NCBI GenBank assembly: GCA_963763755.1
Contig: CAVXQE010000003.1
Location: 62,001 to 126,000, forward strand
Source of the DNA: Gaiellasilicea sp963763755
GTDB lineage: Bacteria > Actinomycetota > Thermoleophilia > Gaiellales > Gaiellaceae
Direction of reading: 5' to 3'
Length of the DNA: 64,000 bases
Of the stretch, positions 18,354-28,322 are shown piece by piece (positions within the stretch are counted from its first letter, which is position 1; every line of letters starts with the position of its first letter). The position numbers were made by a program, and so were the translations under genes. The notes under the pieces were generated by a model. That model had not been told where the DNA came from. It searched no databases and worked only from the letters and a program-made list of their open reading frames with translations.

Positions 18354-18358
18354 ACCCC
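18346..18358. repeat. 13-bp palindrome GGGGTCTGACCCC
   Basis: Perfect 6-bp arms around T. A compensated variant GGGGACTGTCCCC occurs at 45184-45196. Both are intergenic, so this may be a dispersed short palindromic repeat. It overlaps the right arm of the hairpin at 18319-18353. Confidence 0.4.
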
Positions 18359-18384
18359 CGGCAGCACGCCCACGGGGACGATCC

Positions 18385-19920
18385 CTACTTCAGATCGGCC
18401 AGGATCTCTCCCGCTGCACGCTGGCCGGTGTCGACCGCTCCGTTCAGATAGCCCTGAAAGTCGATCGACGTGTGCTCGCCCGCGAAGAGGCAGTTGCCCT
18501 GGCGTCGGCCTTCCATGCCGGCGAAGCGCTGGTATTGCCCGACCTTCCAGTACGAGTAGGAGCCCTTCGTCCACTCGTATCCTGGCCAGAAGTCGATGGT
18601 TGCCTTCCCGTTCCAGGCCTTCGTCGCGCCCGGCAGCACCGGTTCGACCTGCTCGAGGAACTTGGCCGCCCGCGACGCAGGAGTGCCTGAGCCGAAGCTG
18701 GCGCCGATCTTTCCGCCGGTGTAGTCGACGAGGATGCCGCTCTTGCCGGGCTGAGCGCGCGTGACCTCCCACGTGTTCTGGTAGCCAGTGTCCGAGAACG
18801 TCTCCCCGTTCAACCCCTGCGGGCGCCAGAAGCGGCTGGAGAACTGGAGGTGCAGTTTCGAGTTGGTGCCCATGCCCAGCTCCTTGATCGCCACCATCTT
18901 CAGCGGTTCGAACCCCGCCTGGGAGAGGTCGACCGAGGAGGAGCGGAGAATCGAGAACGGGAGCGCAAGGACGACCTTGTCGGCAGTGACGTTCTTCCTC
19001 CCAGATGCCTGCGCGAACGTGAGCGTGTACGTGCCGGTGGCGTTGCGTTTCACCGCAACGAGCTCGGAGCCGGTCGTGATCTGGCCCGCGAGGCGGGCGG
19101 CAAGTCGATCGGTGATCTGGTCGTTCCCCCCGGCGACGTGGTACTTCTCGTCCGAGGCGCCGAAGACCCGAAACTGGCCCTGGCCACGGTAGCCGAGCAG
19201 GTAGACCAGGTTGAGCGCGCTCTGCTCGGATGACTCCGCGCCGTACTCGATGTTGTACGCGACGTCGAGGAGTTGCCCGATTCGCGAGCTGATCCCGTCC
19301 TCGAAGGTCTCCTCGATCCAGTCGACGATCGACATCTTGTCGAGCTCTCTGCCGCGCTCGGTGGAGGTCTCGAACGTCGTCGGATAGCTCGCGGCCGAGA
19401 CGTCGGCGTGGATCTTCTGCCACGCGGCCTTGATGTCGCCGGTGATCTCGGCGAATCGGTACGGGGCACGGTCGAAGTATCCGATCAGCTCCGTCCCGTT
19501 CTGCTCGGCCTGGAGCAGGTTGTCCAGCTTCAGGCCGAGACTCGATGCGAGCTGCCGGATCGCGGTGTGGCCCTGGTCGATCAGCTCGCCGCCGTGCTCG
19601 GCGATCTGACCGTCCGCGAACGCGTCGCGCAGCGTCCAGCAGCGTCCGCCGATGCGGTCAGATGCCTCGTGGATCTCGGCGATGTAGCCCGCGTTGCGCA
19701 GGGTGTAGGCGGCGCTGAGCCCCGCCAGTCCCGCGCCGACGACGACGATCTTCGGCGCGCCGGCACCGCGTGCCGGCGAGGCGAACCGGCCGAGCGCGGT
19801 GAGCCCGAGCGCTGCGACTCCTGCTTCCTTGACGAGGGTCTTGCGCGTGGTCCGGCGAGAATCCGCGTCTGCGGCAGCGGCCGCGTCCTGAACGACCTGA
19901 GCGAGCGGCGTCCTTGCCAT
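18385..19920 (-). CDS. Flavin-containing amine oxidase
   Basis: An intact FAD amine oxidase of 511 residues from ATG 19920. The N-terminal region has a Tat-like SRRTTRKTLVKEAGVAAL and hydrophobic stretch, suggesting export. The FAD motif IVVVGAGLAGLSAAYTLRNA with acidic EIHEASDRIGGRCWT follows, then GGNDQITDRLA, and the C-terminal flavin region LFAGEHTSIDFQGYLNGAV. It oxidatively deaminates primary or polyamines to aldehydes plus hydrogen peroxide. It is divergent from an aldehyde dehydrogenase and the potADBC cluster, so polyamines are the likely substrate. An in-frame extension to 20037 is open, but the promoter position favours 19920. Confidence 0.82.
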   Translation of the reverse strand: MARTPLAQVVQDAAAAADADSRRTTRKTLVKEAGVAALGLTALGRFASPARGAGAPKIVVVGAGLAGLSAAYTLRNAGYIAEIHEASDRIGGRCWTLRDAFADGQIAEHGGELIDQGHTAIRQLASSLGLKLDNLLQAEQNGTELIGYFDRAPYRFAEITGDIKAAWQKIHADVSAASYPTTFETSTERGRELDKMSIVDWIEETFEDGISSRIGQLLDVAYNIEYGAESSEQSALNLVYLLGYRGQGQFRVFGASDEKYHVAGGNDQITDRLAARLAGQITTGSELVAVKRNATGTYTLTFAQASGRKNVTADKVVLALPFSILRSSSVDLSQAGFEPLKMVAIKELGMGTNSKLHLQFSSRFWRPQGLNGETFSDTGYQNTWEVTRAQPGKSGILVDYTGGKIGASFGSGTPASRAAKFLEQVEPVLPGATKAWNGKATIDFWPGYEWTKGSYSYWKVGQYQRFAGMEGRRQGNCLFAGEHTSIDFQGYLNGAVDTGQRAAGEILADLK

Positions 19921-19927
19921 GGCCCGG

Positions 19928-19955
19928 ACGATAGCCCGTTCCCGCTGCTTGGCAA
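19928..19955 (-). promoter_or_regulatory. Leaderless-type promoter for the amine oxidase
   Basis: On the minus strand TTGCCA (19955-19950), a 16-bp spacer and TATCGT (19933-19928) end 8 nt before ATG 19920, with no SD. The same TTGCCA -35 recurs upstream of livG. Confidence 0.55.
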
Positions 19956-20029
19956 TGTCCCGATCGGCAGATTGCACGCCCGCCCTGTGGACACGATGTC
20001 CTACGAACCGCCTCTTGGAGGCTTCGAGC

Positions 20030-20059
20030 TTGTCCACGCGGTCGAATGCGAGCTAGGCT
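20030..20059 (+). promoter_or_regulatory. Promoter for the aldehyde dehydrogenase-pot operon
   Basis: TTGTCC (20030-20035), an 18-bp spacer and TAGGCT (20054-20059) leave a leader of about 25 nt containing GGAGG before GTG 20093. Two small palindromes, GGACA-CGA-TGTCC (19989-20001) and GCCTC-TTG-GAGGC (20010-20022), lie between the two divergent promoters and are operator candidates. Confidence 0.5.
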
Positions 20060-20092
20060 CGCGGCGAGATCCCCCCGAACGGAGGCTGCAGC

Positions 20093-21544
20093 GTGAGCGT
20101 GTCGGTGACCAAGTACAAGAACTTCGTCGGCGGCGAGTGGGCCGATTCCTCCTCCGGCGAGACGATGGAAGTGCTGAACCCGTCGACCGGCGAGACGATC
20201 GCCGAGGTGCCGAAGTCGACCGCCGAGGACGTCGAACGGGCCGTCCAGGCAGCAATGAAGGCGCTGCCGGACTGGCTCGACAAGACGCCGAAGGACCGGA
20301 TGGAGCTCTTGCTGAAGCTCGCCGACGTGATCGACGACAACGCGGACGAGCTGACGCAGCTCGAATCGCAGAACGTCGGCAAGCCGATGTCGATCGCCGG
20401 CGACGAGATGCCGTTCTCCGCCGACAACCTCCGCTTCTTCGCCGGCGCCGCGAGAACGCTCGAGGGCAAGGCCGCAGGCGAGTACGTCGAGGGCTACACG
20501 TCGATCATCCGCCGCGAGCCGCTCGGGATCGTGGCTGGGATCACTCCCTGGAACTACCCGCTGATGATGGCGATCTGGAAGATGGGCCCGGCGCTCGCCG
20601 CCGGCAACGTCCAGATCCTCAAGCCGGCCGAGCAGACGCCGCTGACGACGCTGCGCTTCGTCGAGCTCGCCCAGGAGTTCCTGCCACCGGGCGTGCTCCA
20701 GGTGATCACCGGGGACGGCGTGCCCGCCGGCGACGCGCTCGTGCGCCACCCGGAGATCCGGCTCGATCTCGCTCACCGGCGACGGTCGAGACCGGCAGGC
20801 TGATCGCGAAGAATGCTGCGCGAGAGCAACCTCAAGCGAGTCCATCTCGAGCTCGGCGGCAAGGCGCCGATGGTCGTGCTCGACGACGCCGATCCGGCGC
20901 AGGTCGCCGAGGCGATCAAGATCGGCGGCTACTGGAACTCCGGCCAGGACTGCACCGCTTCCTCGCGGATCCTCGTCCACGAGCGCATCTACGACGACGT
21001 GCTGTCCGAGACGGTCAAGGCGCTCGAGGCGATGAAGGTCGCCGACCCCGCCGACGGTGAGGACGTCGACATGGGGCCGGTCATCTCGCGCGAGCAGCAG
21101 GAGCGCGTGCTCGGCTTCGTCGAGCGCGCCGTCGAGGCGAAGGCGACCGTCGTCACCGGGGGCGAGGCGATCGGTGACCGCGGGTTCTTCGTCAAGCCGA
21201 CCGTCGTCGTGGACGTCGAGCAGGACTCCGAGATCGTCCAGAACGAGGTGTTCGGGCCGGTCGTGACCGTGCAGCGCTTCGGCTCGGACGACGAGGCGAT
21301 CGCGATGGCGAACGGCGTCCGCTACGGCCTCGCCGCGTCGGTCTTCAGCCGGGACGTCGGCCGCGCGCTGTCGGCGGCCAGGAAGCTCGAGTTCGGCACC
21401 GTCTGGGTGAACGAGCACCTCTTCCCGCTCGCCTCGGAGATGCCGCACGGCGGCTTCAAGGAGTCCGGCTACGGCAAGGACATGTCGCTCTACTCCATGG
21501 AGGAGTACACCCGCATCAAGCATGTCGCGGTGAAGCTCTCCTGA
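20093..21544 (+). CDS. NAD-dependent aldehyde dehydrogenase (aminobutyraldehyde/betaine aldehyde type), frameshifted
   Basis: GTG 20093 follows GGAGG by 7 nt. About 480 residues: the N-terminal NFVGGEWADSSSGETM, the conserved GITPWNYPLMMAIWKMGPAL, general-base Glu in HLELGGKAPMVV, nucleophile in NSGQDCTASSR, and EVFGPVV and PHGGFKESGYG near the end. The frame breaks two or three times between about 20765 and 20825 in the NAD-binding SLTGDVETGRLI segment, where removing single bases restores it. It should oxidise the aldehyde produced from polyamines by the adjacent amine oxidase or aminotransferases. It is the first gene of a run continuing to the second aminotransferase. Confidence 0.85.
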
Positions 21545-21546
21545 CC

Positions 21547-22926
21547 GTGGACGCGTCTGCGGCGATGCGCTCGGCACCGGCTGTCGACCGATCACGGCTC
21601 GAAGGACTGCTGGCGCGCGAGCTCGAGCGCTTCGCCGAGTCGAACCCGCAGTCGCGACAGCTCTTCGAGCAGGCGAAGGGCTCGCTGCTCGGCGGCGTGC
21701 CGATGAGCTGGATGGCGAAGTGGGCCGGAGGCTTCCCGCTCTTCCTCCGCGAGGCGACCGGCGCCCGGGTCGTCGACGCCGACGGCCACGAGTACGTGGA
21801 CTTCTGCCTCGGCGACACCGGTGCCATGGCCGGGCATGCGCCGCCGGCGACGGTCGCGGCCGTCGCCGCCCAGGCGGCCCGTGGCGCCACGACGATGCTC
21901 CCGAGCGAGGACGCGATCGGTGCGGCCGAGGAGCTGTCGCGCCGCTTCGGGCTGAACGCGTGGCAGTTCACGCTCTCCGCAACGGACGCCAACCGTTTTG
22001 CGCTCCGGCTGGCGCGCGAGATCACGCAGCGTCCGAAGATCCTCGTCTTCGACTACTGCTACCACGGCACGGTCGACGAGACGTTCGCGACGCTGGACGG
22101 CGACCGGGTCGTTGCGCGCGCAGGCAACGTCGGTCCGCCTGTCGACCCGGCGCTGACCACGAAGGTCGTCCAGTGGAACGACGTCGAGGCACTCGAGCAG
22201 GCGCTCGCGCCCGGGGACGTCGCGTGCGTGCTCGCCGAGCCGGCGCTGACGAACATCGGCATCGTGCTGCCGGAGCCCGGTTTCCACGACGCCCTGCGTG
22301 ATCTGACGCGCCGGACCGGCACGCTCCTCGTCATCGACGAGACGCACACGTTCAGCGCGGGACCGGGCGGCTGCACAGCGGTCTGGGGGCTCGAGCCGGA
22401 CGTGCTCACGATCGGGAAGGCGATCGGCGGCGGCGTCCCCGCGGGCGCCTACGGCGTCTCTGCCGATGTGGCCGCGCGGATCGAGGCGCGCGAGGAGGCC
22501 GACTACGAGGACGTCGGCGGCATCGGCGGCACGCTCGCCGGCAACGCACTCTCGCTCGCGGCCGTCCGCGCGACGCTGGCCGAGGTGCTCACCGAGGAGG
22601 CATTCGCGCGGATGATCCACCTCGCGGCCCGGTTCGCCGCGGGCGTGGCCGACGTGATCGAGGAGGCCGGGCTTCCCTGGCACGTGACCGAGCTCGGCTG
22701 TCGCGCCGAGTACCGCTTCTCAGCCGTACCGCCGAGGAACGGCGCCGAGTCCGCCGCAGCCGGCGACGACGATCTCGAACGCTTTCTGCACGTCTACGCT
22801 CTCAACCGCGGGATCCTGATGACGCCCTTCCACAACATGGCCCTCATGTCGCCTGCGACCAGCGAGGCCGACGTCGACCTCCACACGCGTGTCTTCACGG
22901 AGGCGGTGAACGATGTCGTCGGCTAG
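21547..22926 (+). CDS. Class III aminotransferase (glutamate-1-semialdehyde aminomutase-like)
   Basis: An intact 459-residue PLP enzyme from GTG 21547, 2 nt after the aldehyde dehydrogenase stop. Motifs: ARVVDADGHEYVDFCLGDTG, LSATDANRFALRLAR, VFDYCYHGTVDET, LLVIDETHTF (PLP-contacting Asp) and the PLP-lysine region DVLTIGKAIGGGVPAGAYG. The sequence resembles aspartate aminotransferase-family/aminomutase-like proteins rather than classical putrescine transaminase, so the amine donor is uncertain. Its end overlaps potA by 14 bp. It lies inside the polyamine transport and oxidation cluster, which suggests a role in diamine or amino-aldehyde handling. Confidence 0.8.
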   Translation: MDASAAMRSAPAVDRSRLEGLLARELERFAESNPQSRQLFEQAKGSLLGGVPMSWMAKWAGGFPLFLREATGARVVDADGHEYVDFCLGDTGAMAGHAPPATVAAVAAQAARGATTMLPSEDAIGAAEELSRRFGLNAWQFTLSATDANRFALRLAREITQRPKILVFDYCYHGTVDETFATLDGDRVVARAGNVGPPVDPALTTKVVQWNDVEALEQALAPGDVACVLAEPALTNIGIVLPEPGFHDALRDLTRRTGTLLVIDETHTFSAGPGGCTAVWGLEPDVLTIGKAIGGGVPAGAYGVSADVAARIEAREEADYEDVGGIGGTLAGNALSLAAVRATLAEVLTEEAFARMIHLAARFAAGVADVIEEAGLPWHVTELGCRAEYRFSAVPPRNGAESAAAGDDDLERFLHVYALNRGILMTPFHNMALMSPATSEADVDLHTRVFTEAVNDVVG

Positions 22927-23993
22927 CGACGTGCAGCTCGAGTCGGTCGTCAAGACGTTCGACGGCGTCACGGCCGTGAACGGCATCTCGCTCGAGATTC
23001 CGGCCGGCTCCTTCTTCGCGCTGCTCGGCCCGTCCGGGTGCGGCAAGACGACGACGCTGCGCATGATCGGAGGCTTCGAGGAGCCCGATGAGGGCTCGAT
23101 CCTGCTCGGCGGCAAGGACGTCGTCGGCCTCCCGCCGCACAAGCGCGACGTGAACACGGTCTTCCAGAGCTACGCCCTCTTCCCGCACCTGTCGATCCAC
23201 GAGAACGTGGCGTTCGGGCTGCGGCGAAAGGGGATCAAGGGCTCCGAGCTGCAGCGCCGGGTCGCGGAGATCCTGCGTCGCGTCGGTCTCGAGGACTTCG
23301 GGTCGCGCAAGCCGCGCCAGCTGTCCGGCGGGCAGCAGCAGCGGGTCGCGCTCGCGCGGGCGCTCGTCAACGGGCCGCAGGTGCTGCTCCTCGACGAGCC
23401 GCTCGGCGCTCTCGACCTGAAGCTGCGCAAGCAGCTCCAGCTCGAGCTGAAGGCCCTCCAGCACGACCTGGGGATCACCTTCGTGCACGTCACGCACGAT
23501 CAGGAGGAGGCGATGACGATGGCCGACACGATCGCGGTGATGAACGGCGGCCGGGTCGAGCAGCTGGGCGAGCCGGCCGAGCTCTACGACCGGCCGCGGA
23601 CGGAGTTCGTCGCCGGCTTCCTCGGCGTCTCGAACCTGCTCCGCGGCACAGTCACCGGTCCGGATCGCGTCCGGATCGAGGCGGGCGACGAGCTGAGCGT
23701 CCCGCTCGCCGGCCGCACCGGCGACGTCGCGATCGGCGTTCGGCCGGAGAAGTTTCGCCTCGGCCCGCCGCTGGAGGGCGAGAACACGCTGTCCGGCACG
23801 GTCAAGGAGACCGCCTACGTCGGCGTCGCAACCCAGTACATCGTCACGACCGGGGCCGGCGACATCGTCGTCTACGCCCAGAACCGCGACGGCGGCCGGC
23901 CGCTTCGCGCCCGGGTCCGTCGCGCAGCTCAGCTGGAGCCCCGAATCGACGTTCGTCCTCGACCCCCCTCAGCAGAAGGAGACTGCGGCATGA
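22913..23993 (+). CDS. potA: Spermidine/putrescine ABC transporter ATPase, one frameshift
   Basis: ATG 22913 starts inside the aminotransferase end. Walker A GPSGCGKTTT, Q-loop VFQSYALFPHLS, signature QLSGGQQQRVALARAL, Walker B VLLLDEPLGALD and H-loop VTHDQEEAMT are all intact. The C-terminal TOBE domain follows (IGVRPEKFRLGPP). Near 23906 an extra T (CTTCGC for CTCGC) breaks the frame; beyond it the end reads SWSPESTFVLDPPQQKETAA and stops at 23991-23993, overlapping the potD ATG (ATGA). Length is about 359 residues, normal for PotA. It powers polyamine import with PotB, PotC and PotD. Confidence 0.88.
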
Positions 23994-25166
23994 ATCGTTC
24001 CCTGACCCGCAAGCAGTTGCTCGAGCGCGCTGCGCTCGGCGGTGCGGCCCTGACCCTGCCCGGCTTCCTCGCCGCCTGCGGAGGCGGCGGGGGCGAGACG
24101 GCGGCGGCGACGACGGCCGCAGGCGGCACGCAAGCAGCTCGCCGACGCGCTCCGGTTCTCGAACTGGCAGCTCTACATCGACGTCGACGAGAAGACGAAG
24201 AAGCGGCCGACGCTCGAGCAGTTCACGAAGGAGACGGGCGTCAAGGTCGACTACTTCGAGGACATCAACGACAACGCCTCGTACTTCGGCAAGATCCAGC
24301 GCCCGCTCGTCGCAGGGCCAGTCGATCGACCGCGACATCATCGTCCTCACCGACAACTCGCGCTTCCCCGGGCTCCTGATCGACAAGGGCTGGGCCGAGC
24401 CGCTCGACAAGAGCGCGATTCCGAACATCAAGAACCTGCAGGACTCGCTCGCGCACCCGAGCTTCGACCCCGACCGCGAGTACAGCCTGCCCTGGCAGTC
24501 CGGCATGACCGGGATCGCGACGAACACGAAGCTGACCGGCGGCAAGCCGGTGACGACGATCGACCAGCTGCTCGAGGACACCGCATTGAAGGGAAAGGTG
24601 ACGCTTCTCACCGAGATGGCCGACTCGATCGCGCTCGTGATGCGCGCGAACGGCGACGATCCGACCAAGGTCGACGACGCCTCCTTCGGGCGCGCGATCG
24701 ACCGGATCCAGAAGGCGGTCGACGCCGGACAGATCCGACAGTTCACCGGCAACGACTACTCGGGCCCGCTGACGAAGGGCGACCTCTCCGCGGCGATGTC
24801 CTGGTCGGGCGATGTCGTGCAGCTGACGCTCGACAACAAGAACCTGCAGTGGCATCTGCCCGAGTCGGGCGGCGCGATCTGGACGGACAACATGCTGATC
24901 CCGAAGGGCGGCGACGCGTTCACCGCCTCGACGTACATGAACTTCGTCTACCGGCCGGAGATCGCGGCCAGATCGCCGCCTACATCAACTACGTCTCGCC
25001 GGTGAAAGGCGCGAAGGAAGCGATGGAGAAGATCGATCCGGAGCTCGCGGCCAACCCGCTCGTCTTCCCCGACGCCGAGACGCTGGCGAACGTCTCGATC
25101 TTCGACTCGAAGGCGCTCCAGAACCAGGACTACAACGAGCGATGGCAGGCGCTGATCGGGAGCTAG
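23990..25166 (+). CDS. potD: Spermidine/putrescine-binding lipoprotein, frameshifted
   Basis: ATG 23990 has AAGGAG upstream and overlaps the potA stop. Signal peptide with lipobox FLAAC, then a PotD/PotF-type fold: LRFSNWQLYIDVDE, FTKETGVKVDYFEDINDN, IIVLTDNSRFPGLLIDKGW, YSLPWQSGMTGIATNTKLTG, LSWSG-like AMSWSGDVVQL and IPKGGDAFTASTYMNF. Three one-base breaks occur at about 24128, 24312 (GGGCC for GGCC) and 24970. The end is NERWQALIGS. The length of about 390 residues is slightly longer than E. coli PotD because of the linker. It captures polyamines outside the cell for PotABC. Confidence 0.85.
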
Positions 25167-25170
25167 TCGC

Positions 25171-26028
25171 TTGGCATTCCTGCACCGTCACCGAGGGCTC
25201 GTTCCCTATCTGCTGCTCGCTCCGGGCCTGCTGTGGCTCGCGATCTTCTTCGTCGCCCCGCTCGGGTTCCTCGGCTACCAGTCGCTCCAGAGCGGCTCGT
25301 TCGACTTCGGCTACATCTTCGACTGGAACTTCGGCAACTACTGGGATGCGATCGACCGCTACCACGAGCACCTGATCCGGTCGCTGGTCTATGCGGGGCT
25401 GGCGACGGTCATCGCGCTGCTCATCAGCTACCCGCTCGTGTACTGGATCGCCTTCCGCGGCGGCCGCTGGAAGAACCTCTACCTGCTGGCGATCATCGCA
25501 CCGTTCTTCGTCACGTACCTGATCCGGACGCTGGCCTGGCAGTCGATCCTCGCCGACTCGGGCTTCGTGGTCAACGTGCTGCGGACGCTCGGGATCCTCC
25601 CGGACGACGGCCGGCTCCTGGCGACTCCCGTGGCCGTCGTCGCGGGCCTGACCTACAACTTCCTCCCGTTCATGGCGCTGCCGCTCTACGTCGCGCTCGA
25701 GGGGATCGACCCGCGGCTGCTGGAGGCGGCGCAGGACCTCTATGCGAGCAAGGTGCGTGCGTTCCTGCGCGTGACCCTGCCGCTCTCGCTGCCCGGCGTC
25801 TTCGCCGGCACGCTGCTCACCTTCATTCCGGCCGCCGGCGACTTCATCAATGCGCAGCTGCTCGGCACCCCGCGCCAGCACATGATCGGGAACGTGATCC
25901 AGTCGAAGTTCCTCGAGCTGATCGACTATCCGGCGGCGGCGTCGCTCTCGTTCGTCCTGATGGCCGCGATCATCGTCCTGGTCGCGATCTACGCCCGGTC
26001 GCTCGGCACGGAGAAGCTGACCGGATGA
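25171..26028 (+). CDS. potB: Polyamine ABC transporter permease
   Basis: An intact 285-residue permease from TTG 25171, 4 nt after potD. Six membrane spans are visible (GLVPYLLLAPGLLWLAIFF, LVYAGLATVIALLISYPLV, LYLLAIIAPFFVTYLI and later). The cytoplasmic EAA loop reads LLEAAQDLYASKVRAFLRVTLPLSLPG. The conserved NSG/ISG-type end FINAQLLGTPRQHMIGN is typical of PotB/PotH. The stop overlaps the potC ATG at 26025. With PotC it forms the membrane channel of the polyamine importer. Confidence 0.87.
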   Translation: MAFLHRHRGLVPYLLLAPGLLWLAIFFVAPLGFLGYQSLQSGSFDFGYIFDWNFGNYWDAIDRYHEHLIRSLVYAGLATVIALLISYPLVYWIAFRGGRWKNLYLLAIIAPFFVTYLIRTLAWQSILADSGFVVNVLRTLGILPDDGRLLATPVAVVAGLTYNFLPFMALPLYVALEGIDPRLLEAAQDLYASKVRAFLRVTLPLSLPGVFAGTLLTFIPAAGDFINAQLLGTPRQHMIGNVIQSKFLELIDYPAAASLSFVLMAAIIVLVAIYARSLGTEKLTG

Positions 26029-26819
26029 CGGCCGTGATCCGCCGCCACGCGCTCACCGCGTACGCGATCTGCGCGTTCATCTATCTGCTGCTCCCGATCG
26101 CGGTCGTGATCGCGTTCTCGTTCAACGACCCGGCGGGGCGCTTCAACTACACCTGGCAGGGCTTCACCCTCGACAACTGGATCAACTGGAACGCCGTGCC
26201 CGGCCTCGCGGACTCGATGGTGCTCTCCATCGAGATCGCGGCGATCTCGAGCATCGTGGCGACGGCTCTCGGAACGCTGATCGCGCTCGCGCTCGTCCGT
26301 CACCGCTTCCACGGGCGGGGAGGAACCAACCTGCTCGTCTTCGTGCCGATGGCCACGCCCGAGATCGTGCTCGGCGCCGCGCTGCTGACGCTCTTCCTGC
26401 AGCTGAAGATCCCGACCGGCTTCCTCACGATCGCGATCGCGCACATCATGTTCATCATCAGCTACGCGGTCGTGACCGTGAAGGCGCGGCTGATCAGCTT
26501 CGACCGGCATCTCGAGGAGGCGGCGATGGACCTCGGCGCCGACGAGTGGACGACCTTCCGGAAGGTGACGTTGCCGCTGATCGCGCCCGCGATCTTCTCG
26601 GCGCTGCTGCTCGGGTTCGCGCTCTCGATCGACGACTTCGTGATCACCTACTTCAACTCGGGTGCGGAGACCACGTTCCCGCTGTTCGTCTGGGGTGCGG
26701 CGCGCGTCGGCGCGCCCCCGCAGGTCAATGTCCTCGCGACCGCGATCTTCGTGCTCGCGTTCACGATCGCCGTCACCAACGTCGTCGTCCAGAACCGCCG
26801 AGGGAAGGGAGCCGCATGA
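26025..26819 (+). CDS. potC: Polyamine ABC transporter permease
   Basis: An intact 264-residue permease. It shows the PotC/PotI N-terminus with a first span YAICAFIYLLLPIAVVIAFSF, and the conserved SFNDPAGRFNYTWQGFTLDNW. The EAA loop is LEEAAMDLGADEWTTFRKVTLPLIAP, and SIDDFVITYFNSGAETTFPLFVWG is diagnostic of PotC. The start overlaps potB (ATGA) and the stop overlaps the next aminotransferase (ATGA, 26816-26819), so the whole series is translationally coupled. Confidence 0.88.
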   Translation: MTAVIRRHALTAYAICAFIYLLLPIAVVIAFSFNDPAGRFNYTWQGFTLDNWINWNAVPGLADSMVLSIEIAAISSIVATALGTLIALALVRHRFHGRGGTNLLVFVPMATPEIVLGAALLTLFLQLKIPTGFLTIAIAHIMFIISYAVVTVKARLISFDRHLEEAAMDLGADEWTTFRKVTLPLIAPAIFSALLLGFALSIDDFVITYFNSGAETTFPLFVWGAARVGAPPQVNVLATAIFVLAFTIAVTNVVVQNRRGKGAA

Positions 26820-28251
26820 CCGTCGACCTCCAGCAGGCCGCGAGAGACCACCTGTGGCTGCACTTCACCCGCATGGGTGGCTACCGCGACGCGGAGATCC
26901 CGGTGATCGTCAGCGGCGACGGCTGCTATCTGACCGACTCGAACGGCAAGCGGTATCTCGATGCGCTCGCGGGCCTCTTCTCGGTCAACATCGGCTACGG
27001 CTTCGGCGAGGAGGTCGGCCAGGCGGCGCTCGCGCAGATGCGGGAGCTGCCCTTCTACACCAACTGGTCGTACGCCCATCCGCGCGCGATCGAGCTCGCG
27101 AGCGAGCTCGCCTCGCTGGCGCCCGGCGACCTGAACCGCGTCTTCTTCGTCAACGGCGGCTCGGAGGCGGTCGAGTCGGCGTGGAAGCTCGCGCGCCAGT
27201 ACTACCTCGCCCGCGGCGGCAAGAAGTCGACTCGGACGAGACCAGGCACGACGAGCACGTCGGGGCGCCGCTGCCGCGCAAGTACAAGGCGATCGCGCGC
27301 CAGGTCGCCTACCACGGGACGACGATGGGCGCGCTCTCGATCAACGGCATCCCGGCGCTGCGCACGAGCTTCGAGCCGCTGGTGCCCGAGGTGCGGCACG
27401 TGATGAACACGAACCGCTGCCACCGGCCGAAGGACGAGACGGAGGAGCAGTTCACGGCGGTGCTGCTCGCCGATCTCGAGCAGGCGATCCTCGCGCTGGG
27501 GCCGGAGACCATCTGCCTCGTGCACATGGAGCCCGTCCAGAACGCCGGCGGGGCCTTCACGCCGCCGGAGGGCTACTGGCGCGGCGTCCGCGAGCTCTGC
27601 GACCGCTACGACATCCTGCTCTCGGCCGACGAGGTGATCACCGCCTTCGGCAGGCTCGGGCACTGGTTCGGCTCGGAGCGGTACGACATCCGTCCCGACA
27701 TCGTCTGCTGCGCGAAGGGGCTCTCGTCCTCCTATGCGGCGATCGGCGCGGTGATCGCGACCGACGCGGTGATGGAGCCGTTCCTCGATGGCGCCTCGAT
27801 GTACTCGCACGGGATCACGTTCGGCGGCCATCCGGTGATGTCCGCGATCGCGCTCAAGAACATCGAGATCATGAAGCGCGAGCAGATCAACGAGCGGGTG
27901 CTCGAGAACGAGGGGGCCTTCCGCGCGACGCTGGAGCAGCTGCTCGACCTGCCGATCGTCGGCGACGTGCGCGGCACCGGCTACTTCTACGCAATCGAGC
28001 TGATGAAGAACACCGAGACGCGCGAGGCGTTCTCGGCCGAGGAGTGCGAGACGCTCCTGCGCGGCTTCCTCTCGCCGGCGCTGTTCGAGCGCGGGCTGAT
28101 CTGCCGCGCCGACGACCGAGGCGACCCGGTGATCCAGATCTCGCCGCCGCTCGTCGCCGGCCAGGCGGAGTTCGACGAGATCGTCGGCATCCTCGGCGAC
28201 GTGCTCGAAGAGGCCGGCAACCGGATGGTGACGGAGTCGGCGACTGCATAA
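26816..28251 (+). CDS. Class III aminotransferase (putrescine/beta-alanine:pyruvate type), frameshifted
   Basis: ATG 26816 overlaps potC. The protein of about 478 residues has FVNGGSEAVESAWKLARQYY, VAYHGTTMGALSI, LLSADEVITAFGRLGHWFGS (PLP-binding Asp) and the PLP-lysine region IVCCAKGLSSSYAAIG, then ISPPLVAGQAEFDEI near the end. The frame breaks around 27229-27290, between GGKK and PRKYKAIARQ, where bases must be edited. It is a likely transaminase of putrescine or of the amino acid formed from it, acting with the operon's aldehyde dehydrogenase. It is the last gene of the unit; a weak CCGCC/GGCGG hairpin (28264-28278) follows. Confidence 0.83.
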
Positions 28252-28263
28252 AGGTGTGGTTAA

Positions 28264-28278
28264 CCGCCCCTCCGGCGG
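28264..28278 (+). terminator. Weak hairpin after the polyamine cluster
   Basis: CCGCC-CCTCC-GGCGG, a 5-bp stem with 5-nt loop 13 nt after the aminotransferase stop. There is no T-tract. The candidate -10 TAGGGT (28293-28298) of the next operon follows. Confidence 0.3.
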
Positions 28279-28322
28279 CCTCGATCTATCGGTAGGGTCG
28301 AGAAACCGTCCAGGGAGGTCAG

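Noticed and set aside
20760..20830. Programmed frameshift in the aldehyde dehydrogenase or other genes
   Set aside because: The breaks occur in many unrelated genes, at non-slippery sites, often several per gene; no stimulatory structure pattern is shared.
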